The notes under the pieces are model-generated. The model worked only from the letters and a program-made list of their open reading frames with translations, was not told the DNA's origin and ran no database searches. A stretch of DNA of 64,000 nt from Kapaibacterium sp044224925. Lineage in GTDB: Bacteria; Bacteroidota; Ignavibacteria; Kapaibacteriales; Kapaibacteriaceae. A program made the translations under genes and the position numbers. The stretch is taken from the NCBI GenBank assembly GCA_044224925.1, contig JBGAJM010000001.1:248001-312000 (forward strand). Direction: 5' to 3'. Below, piece by piece: positions 50,272-59,050 of the stretch (position 1 is its first letter; each line of letters starts with the position of its first letter).

Positions 50272-51660
50272 GTGGAAACGCGCGCACGACGGAGTTGGGC
50301 CGAGCCCTACAAGATCAAGATGGTGGAACGCCTGAAGACCACAACACGTGAGCAACGACTCCGAGCCATTGCCGAGGCGGGCTACAACACCTTTTTGCTT
50401 CGATCGAACGACGTGTACATCGACCTGCTCACCGACTCCGGCACGAGTGCCATGAGCGACTACCAATGGGCCGGCATGATGATGGGCGACGAGGCCTATT
50501 CGGGCTCCGAGAACTTCTATCATCTGGAAGCGGCCGTGCAGAAGTATTACGGCTACCCCTACATGGTGCCCACGCATCAAGGACGAGGCGCCGAGCATCT
50601 CCTCTCGCGCATCATGATCCGTCAAGGACAGACCGTGCCGGGCAACATGTACTTCACCACCACACGCTTGCATCAAGAACTGGCAGGCGCAACGTTCGTG
50701 GATGTGATCATCGACGAAGCGCATGACCCTGCCTCCTTGCATCCGTTCAAGGGCAACGTCGACCTTGCGAAACTCCAGGCACTGATCGACAGAGAAGGTG
50801 CCGATAACATTCCGTACGTCTGCGTGGCCGCCACGGTGAACATGGCGGGCGGTCAGCCGATCTCGATGCAGAACATGCGCGATGTGCATGCACTGTGCGC
50901 GCGACATGGCATCAAGATCTTTCTCGATGCCACGCGTGCCGTCGAGAATGCCTACTTCATTCAACAACGCGAAGAAGGCTATAAGAACCGCTCCGTTGCG
51001 TCCATCCTGCACGAGTTCTGCGTCTATTCCGATGGCGCAACGATGAGTGGGAAGAAGGACCTGCTCGTGAACATCGGTGGCTTCCTCGCCATGCGCGATC
51101 CGAACATCTATCAGCAGGCAAGTTCGCTGGTGGTGGTCTTCGAGGGCATGCATACGTATGGCGGCTTGGCGGGAAGGGACATGGAGGCCATGGCACGCGG
51201 GATCGAAGAGGCCGTGGATGATGATCACATCCGAGCACGCGTGGGACAGGTGGAGTATCTCGGCGAGAAGCTCATCGGATGGGGGATACCGATCGTGTTG
51301 CCGGTGGGCGGACATGCCGTCTACCTCGATGCGAAGCGATTCCTACCGCATCTCACGCAAGATCAGTTCCCCGCACAGACGCTTGCAGCAGAACTCTACA
51401 TTCAGGGCGGTATACGATCGATGGAGCGCGGCATCGTCTCTGCCGGTCGCGATCCCGTCACCGGCGCACAACGCTATCCGAAACTGGAACTGGTCCGCCT
51501 TACGATCCCACGTCGTGTCTATACACAGGCCCACCTTGATGTGACCGCCGAATCGGTGGCCGATTGTTTTGACCGACGTGCGTCGATCTCCGGACTTACG
51601 ATGACGTATGAACCGCAATACCTTCGATTCTTCCAAGCACGATTCGAGCCCATCGCATGA
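50272..51660 (+). CDS. tpl: Tyrosine phenol-lyase
   Basis: A 462-residue PLP enzyme splitting tyrosine into phenol, pyruvate and ammonia. The N-terminal half reads AGYNTFLLRSNDVYIDLLTD and MGDEAYSGSENFYHLE, near-identical to known TPL. The PLP lysine is K262 in TMSGKKDLLVN. The substrate-binding arginine region is GIRSMERGIVSAGRDPVTG, which is TPL-type; tryptophanases have VEIGS here. GTG start with GAGGGA 7 nt upstream. It overlaps tnaA by 4 bp. No tyrosine permease is adjacent. Confidence 0.94.
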   Translation: METRARRSWAEPYKIKMVERLKTTTREQRLRAIAEAGYNTFLLRSNDVYIDLLTDSGTSAMSDYQWAGMMMGDEAYSGSENFYHLEAAVQKYYGYPYMVPTHQGRGAEHLLSRIMIRQGQTVPGNMYFTTTRLHQELAGATFVDVIIDEAHDPASLHPFKGNVDLAKLQALIDREGADNIPYVCVAATVNMAGGQPISMQNMRDVHALCARHGIKIFLDATRAVENAYFIQQREEGYKNRSVASILHEFCVYSDGATMSGKKDLLVNIGGFLAMRDPNIYQQASSLVVVFEGMHTYGGLAGRDMEAMARGIEEAVDDDHIRARVGQVEYLGEKLIGWGIPIVLPVGGHAVYLDAKRFLPHLTQDQFPAQTLAAELYIQGGIRSMERGIVSAGRDPVTGAQRYPKLELVRLTIPRRVYTQAHLDVTAESVADCFDRRASISGLTMTYEPQYLRFFQARFEPIA

Positions 51661-53027
51661 AGACCATCATCGAACCCTTCAAGATCAAGAGCATCGAGCC
51701 GATCAACTTCACGACGCGCGAACAACGCGAGGCGTTGATCGCCGAAGCGAACTACAATGTGTTCCTGCTCCATGCGGACGATGTGCTCATCGACCTGCTC
51801 ACGGATTCCGGTACCACGGCCATGAGCGCACGACAGTGGGCCGGCATCATGAACGGCGACGAGGCCTATGCAGGTTCTCGCAGTTACTACCGCTTCGAGA
51901 CGGTGCTCAAAGAGCTCACGGGATTCTCCTACGTGATCCCTGTGCATCAAGGACGTGCGGCCGAGAAGATCCTCTGCTCCATCGTGGGCGGTGCCGGAAA
52001 GGTGATCCCGAACAACACGCACTTCGATACCACGCGCGCCAACATCGAGTATAGCGGCGCACGCGCCGTCGACCTTCCCGTGCGCGAAGGCACGCAACCC
52101 GAAGTGATCGCGCCCTTCAAGGGCAACATGGATGTGGATGCCCTCGAAGCATTGATCAAGGACGTCGGCGCAGAGAATGTACCATGCTGCCTTCTCACCC
52201 TCACGAACAACAGTGGTGGCGGACAGCCGGTGTCGATGAAGAACGTGCGCGACGTGCGCGCTGTATGCACGAAGCACAACATCCCGCTCATCCTCGATGT
52301 CTGTCGATTCGCAGAGAACGCCATGTTCATCAAGATGCGCGAAGAGGGTTATGCGAACACGTCGGTGCGCGACATTGCCAAAGAGATGTTCTCGTATGGA
52401 GATGGCGCCATGATGTCGGCCAAGAAGGACGGCATGGTGAACACCGGTGGTTTTCTTGCGCTGAACAATGGGGAATGGGCGGAACGCGCACGGACGGTGT
52501 TGATCGTCACCGAAGGGTTCCCGACGTATGGAGGCTTGGCACGACGGGATCTCGAGGCAATGGCCATTGGTCTTGAAGAAGCGCTCGACGAATCCTATCT
52601 CACGTATCGCTTACGCTCGGTGCAGTACCTGGGCGAGAAGCTGAAGGCGGCAGGGGTGCCCATCCTTGAACCGCCGGGCGGACATGCCATCTATCTTGAT
52701 GCGCGACGATTCTGTGATCATATCGCACCAAAGGATTTTCCCGGACAGGCCATCGTGTGCGCCCTGTATCGCGAAGCAGGCATCCGCAGTGTCGAGATCG
52801 GCTCCGTGATGTTCGGCACCACGAATGCAGCCGGTGAGCACGTTGGACCGGCCATGGAACTTGTGCGACTTGCCATCCCGCGTCGCGTCTACACACAAAG
52901 TCATATCGACTACGTGATCGAGGCCATCATGAACGTCCATGAACGTCGTCACGACCTACGCGGACTCCGCATGACGTATCAAGCACCGTACCTACGTCAC
53001 TTCACGGCACACTTCGAAGAGCTGTAA
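51657..53027 (+). CDS. tnaA: Tryptophanase
   Basis: A 456-residue PLP enzyme splitting tryptophan into indole, pyruvate and ammonia. It is a paralogue of the upstream TPL. The PLP lysine is K257 in MMSAKKDGMVN. The specificity segment is IRSVEIGSVMFGTTN, matching tryptophanase VEIGS. RLAIPRRVYTQSHIDYVIEA and YLRHFTAHFEEL close it. No tnaC leader or tnaB permease is seen. The start overlaps the tpl stop. A short GAGCT/AGCTC stem follows the stop, without a strong U-tail. Confidence 0.93.
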   Translation: MKTIIEPFKIKSIEPINFTTREQREALIAEANYNVFLLHADDVLIDLLTDSGTTAMSARQWAGIMNGDEAYAGSRSYYRFETVLKELTGFSYVIPVHQGRAAEKILCSIVGGAGKVIPNNTHFDTTRANIEYSGARAVDLPVREGTQPEVIAPFKGNMDVDALEALIKDVGAENVPCCLLTLTNNSGGGQPVSMKNVRDVRAVCTKHNIPLILDVCRFAENAMFIKMREEGYANTSVRDIAKEMFSYGDGAMMSAKKDGMVNTGGFLALNNGEWAERARTVLIVTEGFPTYGGLARRDLEAMAIGLEEALDESYLTYRLRSVQYLGEKLKAAGVPILEPPGGHAIYLDARRFCDHIAPKDFPGQAIVCALYREAGIRSVEIGSVMFGTTNAAGEHVGPAMELVRLAIPRRVYTQSHIDYVIEAIMNVHERRHDLRGLRMTYQAPYLRHFTAHFEEL

Positions 53028-53033
53028 AAAAGC

Positions 53034-53585
53034 TCACTCATCCAAGATGCCGAAGCGTTGCCATCCGTCGAGATCGTAGTGCCACCATTCGGTGTCGAGG
53101 ACGGAGAACCCTGCCTCCTTCATCACCGTGAGCAGGAGTGTGCGATTGCGACGTTGCTCGTCGGTACACCCGCGATAGTTCATGTGGGCGCGTTCGGTGA
53201 ATTCGTCGTAGCCGGAGCCCATATCGAGCTCCTTGCCCGCGGCATCGCAGATGGTGAGGTCGACGGCGGCTCCACGATTATGACGTGATCCCTTTGCAGG
53301 ATCGGCCACGTAGCGCTCGTCGGGCACGATGGACCACATCAGTCGCTGGACGGAGAGGGGACGGTAGGCGTCGAAGATCTTGAGTTGCAGACCTTGGGCC
53401 TTGAGGTTGCGTTGGACATCTGCAAGGCGGAGGGCCATGGCCCTCCGCGCATACAGTTCATTGCTTCGATACAGGACCTTGTGCGTGAAGTTGTCGGTGG
53501 TGGCATACTTCACATCTGCGAGGATCTCCGGCACGAGGTCCCGTATCCGCACCATGATGGTGTCTGTGTCGACCGGAGCGATCAT
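53034..53585 (-). CDS. D-Ala-D-Ala dipeptidase, VanX/DdpX type (M15D)
   Basis: A 183-residue zinc dipeptidase. SRHNRGAAVDLTI provides the His and Asp ligands, and EWWHYDL supplies the catalytic Glu and third His. VKYATTDNFTHKVLYRSNEL is the typical N-terminal block. No signal peptide is visible, so it is probably cytoplasmic, with a role in recycling wall dipeptides rather than vancomycin resistance (no vanHA genes). It overlaps the PorE-like gene stop by 4 bp. Confidence 0.9.
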   Translation of the reverse strand: MIAPVDTDTIMVRIRDLVPEILADVKYATTDNFTHKVLYRSNELYARRAMALRLADVQRNLKAQGLQLKIFDAYRPLSVQRLMWSIVPDERYVADPAKGSRHNRGAAVDLTICDAAGKELDMGSGYDEFTERAHMNYRGCTDEQRRNRTLLLTVMKEAGFSVLDTEWWHYDLDGWQRFGILDE

Positions 53586-55051
53586 TTTCCCGTGGAGATG
53601 ATCCTCATCTCGACGCGCCGATTCAGAGCACGTGCATCTTCGGAGGTGGCAGGCGACAGCGGGTTCTTCTTTCCAAAGCCCGTAGCCTCAAAGCGCGAGC
53701 TCTCAATTCCTGCGGCCGTCACATAGTCGCGCACGGCCTCGGCTCTGCGTTGCGAGAGCTTGAGGTTGTAGTCGTCGCTACCCTGATCGTCGGTATGTCC
53801 TTCGAAGCGGACCTTGAGTGCTGCATTCTCACGCATGAGTTCGATCACGCGCTCGAGTTCCGGCATGGACTCGGGCTTGAGCTCGGACTTGTCGTGATCG
53901 AAGAAGACGAGCAGACTTCCGGTCTTGCCGCTCGAGAGCGGAATGAGATCGATGTCCTTCTGCACCGTAGAACCCTTTGCTGCGGGAGGTACTTCATATC
54001 GTTCCGAATGGAACATGTAGCCTTGACGTGACGACGTGATGGAGTACACACGTCCGGGCACAAGCGTGACGAAGTACTTACCCGTCTCGTCGTCGCTATG
54101 CAACGTTGCAATGGCCTTGCCCGTGGAGAGATCCGTGATCGACATCGCAGATCCAAGTGGTTCGCGCGAGATCGAATCACGCACGATGCCTTCCACGAGG
54201 ACCACAGGATCCGATGGGAACGGATTCGGCACGGCCATGAAGTTGTCGTAGTCGCCGCTTGCTGTGGCACGCGTGAAGTACGCTTGGTCGCTGTTCGGGA
54301 TCGACGTGTAGAACAATTCATCGGCAGCGGTGTTGATCGGCTCGCCAACAGGACGAACGTTCGTGGCATCAAGACCAGAGAGCTTGGCCACATACACATC
54401 GAAGCCACCCTTGCCGCCTTGCCGATCGCTTGCGAAGTAGAGCGTGCGACCGTCGGATGCGAGCACGGGCGACATTTCACTGGCGGCCGAGTTGATACCG
54501 GTCACTTGCTTGGGAGTGCTCCATTCCTTGCCGTTCCAGGTGGACAGATAGATGTCCGTCTTTCCGGCCCCGCCCGTACGATCGCTCACAAAGAGCATTG
54601 TCCGTCCGTCGGCCGAGAGGGTAGGCTGCGAGTCGTAGAAGGAGGAGTTGAGGGCGGCAAGGTTCGTGATGTTCTTGAACGTTCCGTTCTCGCGTGTTGC
54701 GCTGTAGAGGTCGGTGCGACCAAGTCCGTCGACGTTGTGCTCATAGCCGGCGAAGACCATGTACTGTCCGTCCGTCGTAAGTGCACACGTACCAACATGT
54801 GTTGCACTGTTCACCTTCCCGCTCAGTTTGTCGGGCTCGGTCCAGCCGGACGATGTGCGCTCCATGGAATAGATCTGTTGCTCACCGCTGCGGTCGGACG
54901 TGAAGTAGACCAGTCGACCGTGATTGGTGGGCGTAAGACCGAAGTCGTCGTTCGATGAATTGTGATCGACGGGAACAATGCGAATGTTCTGTGCGAATGC
55001 CGTGCATGCAACGAAGAACATCAAAAAGGCAGCGTGTCTGAGTGTGTTCAT
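53582..55051 (-). CDS. PorE-like OmpA-family protein (PD40 propeller, CRD, OmpA)
   Basis: A 489-residue exported protein. After a signal peptide (FLMFFVACTAFAQ) come PD40/WD-like blades (LVYFTSDRSGEQQIYSM; TMLFVSDRTGGAGKTDIY; TLYFASDRQGGKGGFDVYVA; residues 40-260), a carboxypeptidase-regulatory-like fold (VEGIVRDSISREPLGSAMS near 270) and an OmpA domain (VFFDHDKSELKPES; FEGHTDDQGSDDYNLKLSQR). This order is that of PorE, a T9SS periplasmic ring partner, but the N-terminal TPR of PorE is missing. Overlaps the dipeptidase by 4 bp. Confidence 0.82.
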   Translation of the reverse strand: MNTLRHAAFLMFFVACTAFAQNIRIVPVDHNSSNDDFGLTPTNHGRLVYFTSDRSGEQQIYSMERTSSGWTEPDKLSGKVNSATHVGTCALTTDGQYMVFAGYEHNVDGLGRTDLYSATRENGTFKNITNLAALNSSFYDSQPTLSADGRTMLFVSDRTGGAGKTDIYLSTWNGKEWSTPKQVTGINSAASEMSPVLASDGRTLYFASDRQGGKGGFDVYVAKLSGLDATNVRPVGEPINTAADELFYTSIPNSDQAYFTRATASGDYDNFMAVPNPFPSDPVVLVEGIVRDSISREPLGSAMSITDLSTGKAIATLHSDDETGKYFVTLVPGRVYSITSSRQGYMFHSERYEVPPAAKGSTVQKDIDLIPLSSGKTGSLLVFFDHDKSELKPESMPELERVIELMRENAALKVRFEGHTDDQGSDDYNLKLSQRRAEAVRDYVTAAGIESSRFEATGFGKKNPLSPATSEDARALNRRVEMRIISTGK

Positions 55052-55062
55052 GATGTTCCTCG

Positions 55063-56022
55063 TTAGAAGTAAAAGCCAACTTGAAGAACAATGGCCAAGG
55101 CATTGAGCATGGCATTACTGAAGGTGATGTTCGACGGACTTTGAAGGTTGCCGCGCGATACGTCCGTGGATTGGAACGTTTCGTTCATCTTCGAGAACAT
55201 GTACTGGTACCGAACGTTCGGTGCGAGGTAGGCCGATTGGCTTACCTTCCAGCGATAGCCAATGCCGGCTTCGAGACCGAAGCGTGCACCCGCATACGTC
55301 GATGTGCTGATAGAGCCAACAGGGAGAATATTGGACGCGACCGATATGTCACGGTGGATCGACTGATATCTTCCGGGGGTACCGTTGTAGTCGATCGAGA
55401 TCCACGTCATCGTATCCGCTTCTGCCTTCTCGATCATATCATGTCGAACAACGTCACCCATGCGGATCGAAGCGATCGGTCCGATCGTCAGGAAGAGCTC
55501 GTCCACAATATCGATGCGTGCAAGGGCAGCAATGGAGATCGAATTCGTCGTCCATGATGCCGTCGTATGCACGGGCATGGGGACAACGGAAGTGAAGCCT
55601 TGCGGTGCTTCGCCATCACGCGGACGAATGCCCACGATGGTGGCGTCGATCGTATCGGCCGTGCTCGTATTGGAGAATGCCTGCTTGTTGTAGTTCACGC
55701 GGAACTGCAGACCGACACTCGACGACAAAGGAGCATCGAAGAACAGACCGAAGGTAGTGCCCCAACCAGTTGCGCTCTTGAGCACATCTTCGGGAGAACC
55801 TGTCACTTGCACGTCGCGCTCAAGTGTTTGACTGAAGAAGCTCAGCAAGCCGCCGCCTTCTACACCAAGGACCATCTTCTCGCGATCGGACTTGGAACGC
55901 GAGTTGGTCTGTTGTGCGTCACCGGGACGCCCGTATGGTCTGAGCACGTCTTCGTTCTGTGCCTGTAGTGATCCGGCGACCAGTGTCAGCACGGTCGCCG
56001 ACATCAGGATGTGTTTCTTCAT
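55063..56022 (-). CDS. Outer-membrane beta-barrel protein
   Basis: A 319-residue protein with signal peptide (HILMSATVLTLVAGSLQAQ) and alternating strands ending in a C-terminal aromatic (ALAIVLQVGFYF), typical of outer-membrane barrels of the PorT/OmpW-like size class. GGAGGGG lies 5 nt before the ATG at 56022. It precedes the PorE-like gene by 11 bp, suggesting a common transcript and possibly a T9SS-linked role; the family is not identified. Confidence 0.75.
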   Translation of the reverse strand: MKKHILMSATVLTLVAGSLQAQNEDVLRPYGRPGDAQQTNSRSKSDREKMVLGVEGGGLLSFFSQTLERDVQVTGSPEDVLKSATGWGTTFGLFFDAPLSSSVGLQFRVNYNKQAFSNTSTADTIDATIVGIRPRDGEAPQGFTSVVPMPVHTTASWTTNSISIAALARIDIVDELFLTIGPIASIRMGDVVRHDMIEKAEADTMTWISIDYNGTPGRYQSIHRDISVASNILPVGSISTSTYAGARFGLEAGIGYRWKVSQSAYLAPNVRYQYMFSKMNETFQSTDVSRGNLQSPSNITFSNAMLNALAIVLQVGFYF

Positions 56023-56045
56023 GGACCCCTCCATCAATGGGAAAA

Positions 56046-57518
56046 TCAATAGTTGTCGATCTGTGCTCGTTGTAGTGTGCCGCTGAAATCAACGTACACG
56101 GTCTTCCATTCCGTGAAGATGTCGAACACCGTCCATCCGCCCTCGCGATGTCCGTTCCCTGTACCCTTGATCCCTCCAAACGGCATGTGTGCTTCTGCTC
56201 CGATCGTCGGCGCATTGATGTACGTGATACCTGCTTCGATGTCACGAATGGCGGTGAAGGCAGCGTTCACGTCGCGTGTGTAGATGCTCGATGAGAGACC
56301 GTAGGCGGAATCGTTCGCAAGATCGATGGCGTGCTCGAACGATGTGGCCTTGGCAACACTGAGCACCGGACCGAAGATCTCTTCTTGAAAAATGCGATGG
56401 GTGCGCTCAACGTTCGTGAAGATCGTGGGCTGCACGAAATAGCCGTTGGCATTGTCACCTTGCATGTCGCGCTCACCGCCGAGCACGCACGTGGCCTCGC
56501 TCTTGCCGATCTCGATGTACGACAGGATCTTGTCGAGTTGTCGTTGATTGATCACCGGTCCCACTTGCGCGGCCGCATTGCTGCGTCCGTTCCCAAGCAC
56601 CAGCGCCGAGGCCTGCTTGGTGAGTTCGGCAATGAAGGTGTCGTGAATGGCGGCATGGAGGATAAGGCGAGAAGTGGCTGTGCACCGCTGTCCGGTGGTC
56701 CCGAAGGCGCCCCACAACACGCCATGAATGGCAAGGTCCATGTCGGCATCGGGCATCACGATCTGTGCATTCTTCCCACCCATTTCAAGCGAGACCTTCT
56801 TGTTGAGTGCGCCACAGCGAGCAGCGATGGCGTTGCCCGTTGTGGTCGATCCCGTGAAGCCCACCACGCGAACATCGGGATGCTCGACAATGGCAGAGCC
56901 TGCTTCGCCATCACCGTGAACCACGTTGAAGACCCCGGCAGGAAGGCCGGCCTCTTCAAGGATCTCGGCAAAGATATTGGCGCTATGCGGTGAATCATCG
57001 CTCGGCTTGAAGACCACGGTATTGCCGCAGGCCAAGGCGGGGAGGATCTTCCAGGAGGGGACGGCGATCGGGAAGTTCCATGCCGTAATGATGCCGCACA
57101 CGCCAATGGGCATGCGGAACGACATGTTCATCTTGTTGTTCATTTCCGACGGGGCATTGTAGCCGAAGAGGCGTCGGGTCTCGGTGGCGGCATAGTAGGC
57201 CGTATCGATGGCCTCCTGAATGTCGCCCTTCGTCTCCGTAAGGGTCTTGCCCATTTCGCGCGTCATCACGTCGGCCAGCTCATCTTTCCGTCGGGTGAAG
57301 ATGTCACCCGCAAGGCGGAGGATATCACCACGCTTCGGAGCCGGCAATAGTCGCCATGCCTTGAAGGCATCCGATGCCGCCTCGACGGCCTTGGCCACGT
57401 CGTCGGCATTGGACCTGGGGAAGGCGCCGATCACGTCGGATGTCTGCGCTGGATTGATGTTGTTGAAGGTGCGCCCCGTGCTGGAGTCTACCCATTGTCC
57501 GTTGATATAGTTCTTCAT
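56046..57518 (-). CDS. NAD(P)-dependent aldehyde dehydrogenase
   Basis: A 490-residue ALDH. The Rossmann block is VVGFTGSTTTGNAI. The general base is Glu245 in LEMGGKNA and the nucleophile is Cys279 in GQRCTATS. PFGGIKGTGNGHREGG near the C-terminus resembles ALDH7-type and related semialdehyde dehydrogenases. The substrate cannot be assigned. The ATG at 57518 overlaps the stop of the upstream YARHG gene by 4 bp, which supports this start over a longer one. Confidence 0.92.
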   Translation of the reverse strand: MKNYINGQWVDSSTGRTFNNINPAQTSDVIGAFPRSNADDVAKAVEAASDAFKAWRLLPAPKRGDILRLAGDIFTRRKDELADVMTREMGKTLTETKGDIQEAIDTAYYAATETRRLFGYNAPSEMNNKMNMSFRMPIGVCGIITAWNFPIAVPSWKILPALACGNTVVFKPSDDSPHSANIFAEILEEAGLPAGVFNVVHGDGEAGSAIVEHPDVRVVGFTGSTTTGNAIAARCGALNKKVSLEMGGKNAQIVMPDADMDLAIHGVLWGAFGTTGQRCTATSRLILHAAIHDTFIAELTKQASALVLGNGRSNAAAQVGPVINQRQLDKILSYIEIGKSEATCVLGGERDMQGDNANGYFVQPTIFTNVERTHRIFQEEIFGPVLSVAKATSFEHAIDLANDSAYGLSSSIYTRDVNAAFTAIRDIEAGITYINAPTIGAEAHMPFGGIKGTGNGHREGGWTVFDIFTEWKTVYVDFSGTLQRAQIDNY

Positions 57519-58618
57519 GGTCGTCTCGTTGGTGATCGATTCGATGGACGTTTCAGTTGTTTGATCTGCTTGTTCAGCCACGCAAGCCTGTCCCGCTCAC
57601 GCCTCGTGAAGTGCATGCTTCGAACCGTGCAGTTGGGATCGGGAATGTACCAGCTCGTCCTTTCGAATTCCCGCTGCACGGTGGTGTCTGCGAAGATAAG
57701 GCCATGGGAGGCGTAGATGGTGTTTCGTTCTTCCATCGCCTCGATACTGGAGATAGAGTCTTGCCCTTCATAGTGGCCACCATCGAACTGAACGTTCTCA
57801 AGAAGAGAGATCACAAGATCACTCAACGGTTGAAACCCGGTCTCATAGTAGTGGATCGAGCCATTCAGGATTCGAAAGAGTCTTCCTCCATTGACTGGGA
57901 TCAGCTCATGTGCTGTCAGAAATGCTTCCGTGAGCGGTATCTGTTTCCCGGTGCCGACAATGCGTGTTGAACGGATGGTATCCAAGCCTTGAACGTGACA
58001 TATGACGTTCGGAAATGGCGTGATGGCACATTCGAATGTGTCAATGGTCTGTCCTGCCCAATGCTGTGCAGTCGTCAACACGTAGTTCAGGTCACTAGAT
58101 ACTCCAATGCTACTTCCCGTTCGTTGGCGATAGGAGTGGGTCACCACATTCTGACCAGGGTGAAACGTGAATGTTGAGAGGAACACAAAGTCAGGACCAG
58201 TTTCCCAGTTCTCATAGGATTCAAATTTGCGAGAGGGAACCGGGCCTAACAGTTCGCACGTGTCACATGGCAACTCGTATAGTTTGTACGCTTGGATCCT
58301 ATCGTTCAGCTGGGTCGTGAATCTGGAAATGCTTCCCTCCCGATATCCAGAACCTCCATCACCAGCACCACATGGTACAACGAAGCCGACGGGCAGTGTC
58401 ACGCCGGTGTCGTCTGGACTGAAGAAATGGAACCGTACATGCACGTCGGCAAACTGTCTGTCAAATCGAATCGAGAGCCATTCATGCTGTATGCGCACTC
58501 TTGTGGGCGACCTCGGCTTCAGGATGCCCGAGCTTCCGTAGAACACACCATCATTGGCAACAGCGAGAATCGCCGTCGTGAACAAGAGTAAGAGGACGCA
58601 TTGAGTTCGGAGACGCAT
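57515..58618 (-). CDS. Exported protein with C-terminal YARHG-like domain
   Basis: A 367-residue protein with a signal peptide (CVLLLLFTTAILAVA) and a beta-rich body (VRIQHEWLSIRFDRQFADV; TLPVGFVVPCGAG; four-cysteine segment near 140). The end reads ERNTIYASHGLIFADTTVQ and TSWYIPDPN, matching the YARHG domain (Y-A-R-H-G with S for R), an extracellular domain thought to bind the cell wall. The enzymatic function is unknown. Coupling to the aldehyde dehydrogenase is by overlapping stop/start. Confidence 0.75.
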   Translation of the reverse strand: MRLRTQCVLLLLFTTAILAVANDGVFYGSSGILKPRSPTRVRIQHEWLSIRFDRQFADVHVRFHFFSPDDTGVTLPVGFVVPCGAGDGGSGYREGSISRFTTQLNDRIQAYKLYELPCDTCELLGPVPSRKFESYENWETGPDFVFLSTFTFHPGQNVVTHSYRQRTGSSIGVSSDLNYVLTTAQHWAGQTIDTFECAITPFPNVICHVQGLDTIRSTRIVGTGKQIPLTEAFLTAHELIPVNGGRLFRILNGSIHYYETGFQPLSDLVISLLENVQFDGGHYEGQDSISSIEAMEERNTIYASHGLIFADTTVQREFERTSWYIPDPNCTVRSMHFTRRERDRLAWLNKQIKQLKRPSNRSPTRRP

Positions 58619-58760
58619 GAAGTAGTGAAGCTGAGATGTCACGAGTATGAGGGATGAGTGGACGAAGATCGCGAAAAGGGTTGCACCAAACGCCCTTCAT
58701 GCTCGTAAATTTAGGGGCTCTCATACCAGTGATTCCAGTATCCATGATCATTGAACGCAT

Positions 58761-59036
58761 ATGACCACCACTACACTTCCTTGGCGCGTTGAGAATGTCC
58801 GAGCGATGAACGGCCGGACGATCTACGTTGAGTTTGCAGACGGGTCATCCGGTGTGGAGGATCTGTCGAGCTCTATTTATGGGACAGAAGGCACCGTTTT
58901 CACAGCGCTGCGCGACGATGAAGAGTTTGCGAAGGTATACGTGGAACGTGGTGCCGTCGCATGGCCGTGCGGTGTTGACTTGGCACCCGATGGCTTGTGG
59001 GCTCGAATCACCGGGAACGATCCGTTCGCAGTGTGA
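58761..59036 (+). CDS. DUF2442 protein
   Basis: A 91-residue protein. VENVRAMNGRTIYVEFADGS, DEEFAKVYVERGAVAWPCG and VDLAPDGLWARI are the DUF2442 pattern. DUF2442 genes are often paired with DUF4160 genes in possible toxin-antitoxin loci. No DUF4160 partner is found in the 142 bp upstream or downstream, so it may be an orphan. Confidence 0.85.
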   Translation: MTTTTLPWRVENVRAMNGRTIYVEFADGSSGVEDLSSSIYGTEGTVFTALRDDEEFAKVYVERGAVAWPCGVDLAPDGLWARITGNDPFAV

Positions 59037-59050
59037 ATGGCGCTGTGCCG

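Noticed and set aside
58619..58760. DUF4160 partner upstream of DUF2442
   Set aside because: The 142-bp spacer shows no frame resembling DUF4160 on either strand.
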